From Burkholderiales bacterium (GTDB lineage: Bacteria > Pseudomonadota > Gammaproteobacteria > Burkholderiales > Burkholderiaceae_C), in NCBI GenBank assembly GCA_005793295.1, contig SXSX01000016.1:1-11469 (forward strand): 11,469 nt of DNA, read 5' to 3'. Positions 1 through 6,135 of this stretch are shown here, in pieces. A program made the position numbers and the translations under genes. Position 1 is the first letter of the stretch, and each line of letters begins with the position of its first letter. The notes beneath the pieces were generated by a model, which was not told the origin of the DNA, searched no databases, and worked only from the letters and a program-made list of their open reading frames with translations.

Positions 1-2
1 CT

Positions 3-689
3 TCAGTGTTCGCTGTTGGCCTGGGCGAACATCATGAGTTCTACATCGGTGGGATTGCGTTTCAAACCAGTGAACGCATTGACCAAGTAGTCCATCTCAT
101 CGTCTGTCAAAGCCAAGCCAAATCGAACATTGGCCTCAACCAAAGCGGCGCGACCGCCTTGAAGAATGTCACAAAAGTCCATGGCCGCAGCGGGCAAGGA
201 GGCGAACATGGCTTGTGCTTGTTCCCGCTTAGCAAACGCACTCTCCGTCATGCGATCATGCAGCATATCGGCCAGTGCCTGCCACTGTTCGGGCGTCAAG
301 GTATTTTTAGAGAGTAGCCCCGTTTTGAGGGTCAGGTAGTACTCGACCACACGCTCGACCCTTTGGACCGCAAAACCGCAGTTGTGGGCAATATCGGTGG
401 CCTTAGAAGCCCAGGGCGAGACGGTTCCTAAACGGGGCGAGACCAAGACCAAAACAGCTGAATCGTTTGAAAGTTCGCCGCCCTCAAAGGGTTCGCCGTA
501 GCGCAACAAATCGGCAAGCTGGGTATTTAAAGCATCGTTGGGGGCCGATGGGGTTGCGACCCAATGGACATAACGGGCTGAAATCCCAGAGACTTTGTCG
601 TGGACACTTTGGAGTGCTTTGAGAAGTTGTTCTGCGCGAAAGCGGCTGAGAGCGTTGCCGCCATTGAAAGAGGAAAGATGCAGGGTCAC
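3..689 (-). CDS. purL: Phosphoribosylformylglycinamidine synthase, N-terminal part (interrupted at the window edge)
   Basis: Large single-chain FGAR amidotransferase of purine synthesis, which converts FGAR, glutamine and ATP to FGAM in the cytoplasm. Only 228 residues are visible, against roughly 1,300 for the family. They cover the PurS-like N-terminal domain and the linker, and end in the conserved FAQANSEH block that opens the synthetase domain. The start is a GTG at 689; the resulting MTLHLSSF N-terminus matches the family, and no strong Shine-Dalgarno sequence precedes it. An in-frame TGA (positions 5-3) falls exactly where the family has Cys in ANSEHCRH. The next two bases (AG) would suit an Arg codon. 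This may be an edge error, a real nonsense mutation, or a contig-end artefact; the rest of the gene lies outside the window. It is transcribed divergently from map. Identity is sure; intactness is not. Confidence 0.9.
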   Translation of the reverse strand: MTLHLSSFNGGNALSRFRAEQLLKALQSVHDKVSGISARYVHWVATPSAPNDALNTQLADLLRYGEPFEGGELSNDSAVLVLVSPRLGTVSPWASKATDIAHNCGFAVQRVERVVEYYLTLKTGLLSKNTLTPEQWQALADMLHDRMTESAFAKREQAQAMFASLPAAAMDFCDILQGGRAALVEANVRFGLALTDDEMDYLVNAFTGLKRNPTDVELMMFAQANSEH

Positions 690-801
690 TTTGGAGGCTT
701 CAATGGGTCGGTCAAAACGGTAGGGGGAATCGTCTGCATTTTAACTGGCGGCTTAACCGTGGGCTCTTGGGGGATTGGCACCAATGGGATAATCACGCCC
801 C
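690..801. promoter_or_regulatory. Divergent purL/map intergenic region
   Basis: This 112-base spacer must hold the start signals of both divergent genes. On the + strand a GATAAT (788-793) resembles a -10 box, but the best -35 candidate (TTGGGG, 767-772) is only 15 bases away and poor. Use of this -10 would start the map transcript almost at its ATG, which fits the lack of any Shine-Dalgarno sequence before map. On the - strand a TAAAAT lies at 742-737 with no convincing -35. An inverted repeat ATTGG-CA-CCAAT sits at 774-785. The role is inferred from gene layout; the individual boxes are weak. Confidence 0.35.
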
Positions 802-1620
802 ATGACTATCACTTACAAAGACGCCCAAGGCATCGCAGGTATGCGTGTTGCGGGCCAACTGGCATCCGAGGTTCTTGACTACCTCACCCCTTTTGTCAAA
901 CCGGGGGTAACGACCAACGCACTCGACAAGCTCGCGCATGACTACATTGTTGACGTGCAGGGCTGCATTCCCGCCCCTTTGAACTACACCGGCGGGGGCA
1001 ATACGCCCTACCCTAAGTCCATTTGCACGTCTGTGAACCATCAGGTGTGCCACGGTATTCCCAATGACAAAGCCCTAAAAAAAGGCGACATTGTGAACAT
1101 CGACGTGACCGTGATCAAAGACAGTTGGCATGGCGACACCAGCCGCATGTTCTTGGTCGGCGACGTGTCTATCGCCGCTAAACGCCTTTGCTCGATTACC
1201 TACGAAGCCATGTGGCACGGAATCAAGATGGTCAAGCCGGGAATCCATTTAGGCGATATCGGGTTTGCGATTCAAAAATTTGCCGAAGGCCATGGTTTTA
1301 GCGTGGTACGCGAGTTTTGTGGCCACGGCATTGGACAGGTTTTTCACGAAGAGCCCCAGGTTTTGCACTACGGGCGCCCGGGAACTTTGGAAAAATTGGT
1401 GGAAGGCATGACCTTCACGATTGAGCCGATGATTAACGCGGGCAAAAAAGAAATCAAAGACGGCCCAGAAAAAGACCACTGGACCATCGTGACCCAAGAC
1501 CGGTCGCTTTCTGCCCAATGGGAACACACCATTTTGGTCACGCCCACAGGCTATGAGGTGATGACTTTGTCGGCCGGGAGCCCGCCGATTCCGAGTTTTG
1601 TACCTGCCCAAGCGGCCTGA
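802..1620 (+). CDS. map: Methionine aminopeptidase, type I
   Basis: Removes the initiator methionine from nascent proteins whose second residue is small; a cytosolic two-metal hydrolase. All five metal ligands of the pita-bread fold can be placed: Asp101 (NIDVTV), Asp112 (GDTSRM), His175 (CGHGIG), Glu208 (IEPM) and Glu241 (WEHT). The substrate-binding histidines His84 (CHGIP) and His182 (FHEEP) are also present. The length of 272 residues is normal for the bacterial type I enzyme, with no N-terminal zinc-finger extension. An in-frame TAA at 790-792 makes ATG 802 the first possible start; no clear Shine-Dalgarno sequence precedes it. glnD follows 29 bases downstream in the same direction, so the two may share a transcript. 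Identification is firm. Confidence 0.97.
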   Translation: MTITYKDAQGIAGMRVAGQLASEVLDYLTPFVKPGVTTNALDKLAHDYIVDVQGCIPAPLNYTGGGNTPYPKSICTSVNHQVCHGIPNDKALKKGDIVNIDVTVIKDSWHGDTSRMFLVGDVSIAAKRLCSITYEAMWHGIKMVKPGIHLGDIGFAIQKFAEGHGFSVVREFCGHGIGQVFHEEPQVLHYGRPGTLEKLVEGMTFTIEPMINAGKKEIKDGPEKDHWTIVTQDRSLSAQWEHTILVTPTGYEVMTLSAGSPPIPSFVPAQAA

Positions 1621-1649
1621 GGCAGCGGCTTTTTTTTAGTGCGCGACGT

Positions 1650-4247
1650 ATGACTGAAATACAAGCACTACGCGCTAACTACCGCGCCCTAAAACTTCAG
1701 ACGATTGCGCGACTACAAGAACCCAGCTTTTCTGCGCGGGGGATTCATAAAATTTTGCACCAGCTCTCGGGCTTGGCCGATGGCTTGCTAACCCGACTCT
1801 GGGAGCAAGCGGGTTTAGGAGCGCCGCTGGCTTTGCTGGCGGTGGGCGGGTTTGGCCGCGCGGAGTTGTTTCCCTACTCTGATGTGGATGTCGTGGTGTT
1901 GCTTCCCGATGGGGAGTCACTTGAAACCAACAACGCGTTAAAAATAAAAATTGAGGCGTTTATAGGCAGTTGTTGGGACGCGGGTTTGGAGATCGGTTCC
2001 AGCGTTCGAACTGTTAAAGACTGCTTGGCCGAGGCCAATAAAGACGTCACTGTTCAAACCGCCTTACTCGAATGCCGCAGAGTCACGGGCGACGCCCAGC
2101 TCGTCTCTCAATTCACCACAACATTTTTCGCAGAACTCGACCCGAAGGCTTTTTTTGTAGCTAAAACGTTGGAGATGAGACAGCGCCATACCAAGTTTGA
2201 AGACACGCCGTATGCGCTAGAGCCGAACTGCAAAGAGTCTCCCGGCGGCATGCGCGATTTGCAGATCATTTTGTGGGTGGCCAAAGCGGCGCAGCTGGGC
2301 CGCGATTGGAAGAGCCTCGCGCAAAGCGGTTTAGCGACCGTGTTTGAAATCAAGCAAATTCAAAACAACGAATCCCTGCTGTATTTGATTCGAGCGCATT
2401 TGCATATGATGGCCCAGCGCCGCGAGGACCGATTGGTCTTTGACTTGCAAACCCCTGTAGCCAAAGCCTTCGGCCACCAAGCCAGCACGCCCAAGCCGGG
2501 AAAACGCGGTATGGTCCGCGCCAGTGAAGCTTTGATGAAGCAGTATTACTGGGCTGCAAAAGCAGTCACCCAGCTCAATCAAATTTTGCTGATGAACATT
2601 GAAGAGCGCCTGAGCCCTTCGACCTACACCCTGCGCCGTATCAACGACCACTTTAACGAAAAAGCGGGAATGATTGATGTCAGCAGTGACGATATTTACC
2701 AACGCAATCCCCATGCGATTTTGGAAACTTTTTTGGTCTACCAAACAACTATTGGCGTCAAAGGGCTGTCGGCTCGCACGCTGCGAGCGCTCTACAACGC
2801 CCGCGACTTGATGGACTCCGCTTACCGAAAAGACCCGGTCAACCAGGTGACGTTTCGAAACATTTTGATGCAACCCCAAGGCATTACCCATGCCATGCGC
2901 TTGATGAATCAGACCTCGGTTTTGGGGCGCTACCTCTGGGTTTTTAGGCGCATCGTCGGGCAAATGCAGCACGATTTGTTTCATGTCTACACCGTAGACC
3001 AACATATCTTGATGGTACTGCGCAATGTGCGTCGGTTTTTTATTGTGGAGCACGCCCACGAATACCCGTTTTGCTCGCAGCTCGCCTCAGGCTGGGACAA
3101 GCCGTGGCTCTTGTATGTGGCGGCCCTCTTTCATGACATTGCCAAAGGCCGCGGCGGCGACCACTCGGACTTAGGCAAAGTCGAAGTGCGGCGTTTTTGT
3201 AAGCAACACGCCATTGCCAGCGAAGACGCCCAACTGGTTGAGTTTTTGGTGGGCGAGCATTTAACGATGAGCCACATCGCGCAAAAGGCAGACTTGAGCG
3301 ATCCCGATGTGATCCGCAAGTTTGCGCAGCGGGTGGGTAACGAGCGCAATTTAACGGCCTTGTACTTGCTCACGGTAGCCGACATTCGGGGCACCTCACC
3401 CAAAGTTTGGAACGCCTGGAAAAGTAAGCTTTTAGAAGATTTGTACCGTTACACCATGCGCGTACTCGGTGGTCGCGCTCCGGATGCGGCGGCGGAAGTG
3501 GAAAGCCGCAAACGTGAAGCCTTGATTTTGGTGGCGCTTTACGCTATGCCATTTGAAGCGCACAAAGCACTGTGGGATACGCTTGATGTCAGTTACTTTA
3601 TGCGCCACGACGCCCCGGATATTGCGTGGCATACCAAACAACTCTCGCGCCACGTGAATACGCCTACGCCAGTGGTTCGGGCGCGTCACTCACCGGTCGG
3701 CGAAGGTCTGCAAGTCTTGGTTTACACCCAAGACCAACCCGACTTGTTTGCTCGTATTTGCGGTTATTTTGACCAGGCATCGTTTAGCATTTTGGACGCC
3801 CGCGTTCACACCACCCACCACGGCTACGCCCTAGACACGTTTCAAATCGTTACCTCAGCGGGAATGCAAGAGCACTACCAAGCGTTGACGAGCATGCTAG
3901 AAAATGATTTGGCTTTGGCTATTGCCAACGCCGGGCCCTTGCCTGCGCCGAGCAAAGGTCGGGTATCTCGCCGGGTCAAGAGCTTTCCGATTGCCCCACG
4001 GGTGACGCTTCGGCCAGACGAGAAGGCGCAGAATTGGCTGCTTAATATTTCTGCCAGTGACCGATTGGGCTTGTTGTACAGCGTTGCCCGCGTTTTGGCG
4101 CGACACAAAATTGAAGTTCAACTTGCCAAGGTGGCCACTTTGGGCGAGCGCGTTGACGATACGTTCTTGATCCACGGCGCACAGCTTCAGTTCAACAAAG
4201 CGCAAATTGAGATAGAAACCGAGCTGCTAGAGGTACTTTCCGACTAG
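1650..4247 (+). CDS. glnD: [Protein-PII] uridylyltransferase / uridylyl-removing enzyme
   Basis: Primary glutamine sensor of the nitrogen-control cascade. It adds UMP to PII proteins (GlnB/GlnK) when glutamine is low and removes it when glutamine is high. The 865-residue protein shows the full domain order: a nucleotidyltransferase domain with GGFGRAELFPYSDVD (residues 66-80; metal-binding Asp78 and Asp80); a GlnD middle region; an HD hydrolase domain from about 443, with HVYTVDQH (445-452), the His495-Asp496 pair and GDHS (503-506); and two C-terminal ACT domains, about 687-765 and 796-865, that bind glutamine. Length is close to the E. coli protein (890). The ATG at 1650 has no obvious Shine-Dalgarno sequence. 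A run of eight T (1630-1637) lies in the short gap after map. All key residues are intact, so both activities are expected. Confidence 0.97.
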   Translation: MTEIQALRANYRALKLQTIARLQEPSFSARGIHKILHQLSGLADGLLTRLWEQAGLGAPLALLAVGGFGRAELFPYSDVDVVVLLPDGESLETNNALKIKIEAFIGSCWDAGLEIGSSVRTVKDCLAEANKDVTVQTALLECRRVTGDAQLVSQFTTTFFAELDPKAFFVAKTLEMRQRHTKFEDTPYALEPNCKESPGGMRDLQIILWVAKAAQLGRDWKSLAQSGLATVFEIKQIQNNESLLYLIRAHLHMMAQRREDRLVFDLQTPVAKAFGHQASTPKPGKRGMVRASEALMKQYYWAAKAVTQLNQILLMNIEERLSPSTYTLRRINDHFNEKAGMIDVSSDDIYQRNPHAILETFLVYQTTIGVKGLSARTLRALYNARDLMDSAYRKDPVNQVTFRNILMQPQGITHAMRLMNQTSVLGRYLWVFRRIVGQMQHDLFHVYTVDQHILMVLRNVRRFFIVEHAHEYPFCSQLASGWDKPWLLYVAALFHDIAKGRGGDHSDLGKVEVRRFCKQHAIASEDAQLVEFLVGEHLTMSHIAQKADLSDPDVIRKFAQRVGNERNLTALYLLTVADIRGTSPKVWNAWKSKLLEDLYRYTMRVLGGRAPDAAAEVESRKREALILVALYAMPFEAHKALWDTLDVSYFMRHDAPDIAWHTKQLSRHVNTPTPVVRARHSPVGEGLQVLVYTQDQPDLFARICGYFDQASFSILDARVHTTHHGYALDTFQIVTSAGMQEHYQALTSMLENDLALAIANAGPLPAPSKGRVSRRVKSFPIAPRVTLRPDEKAQNWLLNISASDRLGLLYSVARVLARHKIEVQLAKVATLGERVDDTFLIHGAQLQFNKAQIEIETELLEVLSD

Positions 4248-4251
4248 CGTC

Positions 4252-4267
4252 TCATGGTTTTCCATGA
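4252..4267. repeat. Perfect inverted repeat just after glnD
   Basis: TCATGG-TTTT-CCATGA has 6-base arms and a 4-base loop and begins five bases after the glnD stop codon. As RNA it would form a short hairpin. No U-run follows, so it is not a standard intrinsic terminator. It could protect the glnD mRNA 3' end or be a protein-binding site. The structure is seen directly; its role is unknown. Confidence 0.5.
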
Positions 4268-4290
4268 TCTCCAAATCGCAGGGTTAAGGT

Positions 4291-4309
4291 AAATTGCCAT
4301 TGGTAATTT
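4291..4309. repeat. Imperfect inverted repeat upstream of fhs
   Basis: AAATTGCC-ATT-GGTAATTT has 8-base arms with a single G:U-type mismatch and a 3-base spacer, about 30 bases before the fhs start. Its AT-rich symmetry suits a dimeric repressor or activator site, or a weak hairpin. It overlaps sequence that could supply a -35 element (TTGCCA or TTGGTA), but no good -10 is visible. The symmetry is seen; the function is inferred. Confidence 0.4.
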
Positions 4310-4330
4310 TCGCTCAACTTTTATCGAATT

Positions 4331-4334
4331 GGAG
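4331..4334 (+). promoter_or_regulatory. Ribosome binding site of fhs
   Basis: GGAG lies five bases before the GTG at 4340. It is the clearest Shine-Dalgarno element in the window and supports the GTG start over the later in-frame ATG of residue 13. Confidence 0.75.
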
Positions 4335-4339
4335 ACGAC

Positions 4340-6013
4340 GTGCTTTCAGACATCGACATTGCCCAAGCGGCCCGGATGAAACCCATCAGTGAAATTGCAG
4401 CAGGCTTGGGAATTCCCGATACCGCAGTCGATCCTTATGGTCGCTACAAAGCCAAGATTGCCTTGGACTATGTAGACAGTCTGGCTGACCGTCCCAACGG
4501 TAAATTAATTTTGGTCTCCGCCATCAGCCCCACTCCCGCCGGAGAAGGCAAAACAACTACGACCGTTGGATTGGGTGACGCACTCAACCGCATCGGGAAG
4601 AAAACCATTATTTGCTTGCGTGAACCCAGCTTGGGCCCGGTCTTTGGTATGAAGGGTGGCGCAGCAGGCGGCGGCCACGCGCAAGTGGTGCCGATGGAAG
4701 ATATCAATCTGCATTTCACTGGCGACTTTAACGCCATCGCCTTGGCTAACAACCTGCTAGCCGCGCTGATTGACAACCACATTCACCACGGAAACGCGCT
4801 TGATATTGATGTGCGTCGGATTACGTGGAAGCGGGTGATGGACATGAATGACCGCGCCCTGCGCGACATTACCTGTTCCCTAGGCGGGCCTGGTAACGGC
4901 TTCCCGCGACAAGATGGTTTTGACATCGTGGTGGCGTCGGAAGTGATGGCGATCTTCTGTTTGGCAACCAGCTTGAAAGACCTCAAGGAACGCTTAGGTA
5001 ATATTGTGATTGGCTACACCAAAGCACTCAAAACAGTTCGCGCACGCGACCTGAATGCGAACGGGGCAATGACGGTGTTGTTGCGAGAGGCGTTAAAACC
5101 CAATTTGGTTCAAACCTTAGAAAACAACCCCGCATTTATTCACGGCGGCCCTTTTGCCAATATTGCCCACGGCTGCAATTCCGTCCTAGCCACCCAAATG
5201 GCGCTCAAGCTGGCCGACTATGTGGTCACCGAAGCGGGCTTTGGCGCAGACCTGGGCGCGGAAAAGTTTGTAGATATCAAATGCCGAAAATCCGGCTTGC
5301 GCCCGTCGGCTGTCGTTTTGGTGGGAACCATTCGGGCCTTGAAGTACCACGGCGGGTGTGATCTGAAAGAACTCAATAAAGAGAATTTAGCTGCCCTTGA
5401 AAAAGGGATTGCCAATATCGAGCGGCACGTCAGCAATGTGCGAACCCATTACGGCCTGCCTTGCATCGTATCGATGAACCACTTTACGCCTGATACTCCC
5501 GCCGAATTTGCTTTGCTCAAAACCAAGCTGGACCATCTGCAAGTGCCCGTGATCTCGGCGAGGCACTGGGCCGATGGAGGCGCAGGCGCAGAAGATGTAG
5601 CGCGGGCAGTGGTTGAATTGACCGCCACCTCCAACAAAGGGTTCCGTTTTGTCTATGAAGACGAGATGCCGCTGTGGGAAAAGATGAAGGCAGTGGCTAC
5701 CAAGATTTATGGGGCCAGCGACATCAGCGCGGACACCAAAGTACGCGCTGAGATTCAACGGCTGCAAGAGGCGGGGTATGGCCACTACCCGATTTGCGTA
5801 GCAAAAACCCAGTACTCTTTTTCTACCGACGCCCAAAAACGCGGAGCGCCAAGTGGGCACACCGTGAATGTGCGAGAGGTTCGTTTGGCTGCGGGCGCGG
5901 AATTTGTTGTCATGGTCTGTGGTGACATCATGACCATGCCGGGTCTGCCAAAAATACCGTCCTCCGAGCACATTGACATTGATGACTCAGGCAAGGTTTT
6001 AGGCTTGTTTTAG
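4340..6013 (+). CDS. fhs: Formate-tetrahydrofolate ligase
   Basis: Joins formate to tetrahydrofolate with ATP to give 10-formyl-THF, feeding purine synthesis and one-carbon metabolism in the cytosol. The 557-residue length is standard. The ATP-binding segment SPTPAGEGKTT spans about residues 63-73. The family signature CLREPSLGPVFGMKGGAAGGG follows from residue 92, and the conserved HGGPFANIAHGC segment starts at about 268. The GTG start gives MLSDIDIAQAARMKPI, which aligns with the usual N-terminus and follows a good GGAG. Neighbours are glnD, 92 bases upstream, and the aromatic-CoA operon, 122 bases downstream; both gaps contain hairpins, so fhs is probably its own transcription unit. It may recover formate set free when tryptophan is degraded to anthranilate, but that is inference. 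Confidence 0.97.
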   Translation: MLSDIDIAQAARMKPISEIAAGLGIPDTAVDPYGRYKAKIALDYVDSLADRPNGKLILVSAISPTPAGEGKTTTTVGLGDALNRIGKKTIICLREPSLGPVFGMKGGAAGGGHAQVVPMEDINLHFTGDFNAIALANNLLAALIDNHIHHGNALDIDVRRITWKRVMDMNDRALRDITCSLGGPGNGFPRQDGFDIVVASEVMAIFCLATSLKDLKERLGNIVIGYTKALKTVRARDLNANGAMTVLLREALKPNLVQTLENNPAFIHGGPFANIAHGCNSVLATQMALKLADYVVTEAGFGADLGAEKFVDIKCRKSGLRPSAVVLVGTIRALKYHGGCDLKELNKENLAALEKGIANIERHVSNVRTHYGLPCIVSMNHFTPDTPAEFALLKTKLDHLQVPVISARHWADGGAGAEDVARAVVELTATSNKGFRFVYEDEMPLWEKMKAVATKIYGASDISADTKVRAEIQRLQEAGYGHYPICVAKTQYSFSTDAQKRGAPSGHTVNVREVRLAAGAEFVVMVCGDIMTMPGLPKIPSSEHIDIDDSGKVLGLF

Positions 6014-6023
6014 TTCCCTTGGG

Positions 6024-6069
6024 GGTGAGCCACCGCCCTACCTTGGGGTGGTGAAAACACCTAGTCACC
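6024..6069. repeat. GGTG/CACC hairpin cluster after fhs
   Basis: The region holds several GGTG and CACC blocks that can pair in alternative ways: GGTG(6024-6027)-AGC-CACC(6031-6034); CCACCgCC(6030-6037) with GGGGTGG(6045-6051); and GGTG(6050-6053)-AAAA-CACC(6058-6061). A further CACC sits at 6066-6069. The stems overlap, so they are mutually exclusive. No U-run follows, so an intrinsic terminator is not shown. A 3' end structure for fhs mRNA is the simplest reading. Confidence 0.4.
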
Positions 6070-6075
6070 AATTGC

Positions 6076-6103
6076 TTGACTTCTAAAGGTTTAAGCCTAA
6101 ACT
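6076..6103 (+). promoter_or_regulatory. Probable sigma-70 promoter of the aromatic-CoA operon
   Basis: TTGACT (6076-6081, five of six matches to the -35 consensus) and TAAACT (6098-6103, four of six to the -10) are separated by 16 bases. Initiation would fall at about 6110, some 25 bases before the first gene's ATG. It is the only good promoter-like sequence before the five-gene operon. An inverted repeat overlaps the spacer and -10. Confidence 0.55.
6089..6102. promoter_or_regulatory. Candidate operator for the operon's MarR regulator
   Basis: GTTTA-AGCC-TAAAC is a perfect inverted repeat with 5-base arms and a 4-base centre. It lies inside the probable promoter and covers most of the -10. 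MarR dimers commonly bind short AT-rich palindromes of this size over promoters, and a MarR gene is third-party evidence in the same operon (8474-9007). Binding is inferred, not shown. Confidence 0.45.
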
Positions 6104-6135
6104 AATCTCATTATTGTTATGGGTTGAGTTTTGGT

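Noticed and set aside
1604..1637. Possible intrinsic terminator after map (CTGCC/GGCAG stem and eight T)
   Set aside because: The stem is only five pairs with a 12-base loop, and four bases separate it from the T-run. It also begins inside map, and glnD follows at once.
2331..3059. 242-residue open frame on the minus strand inside glnD
   Set aside because: It is antisense to conserved glnD coding sequence, with no recognisable domain or start signal; a shadow of codon bias.
5387..5971. 194-residue open frame on the minus strand inside fhs
   Set aside because: It lies opposite a fully conserved fhs region and has no family resemblance.
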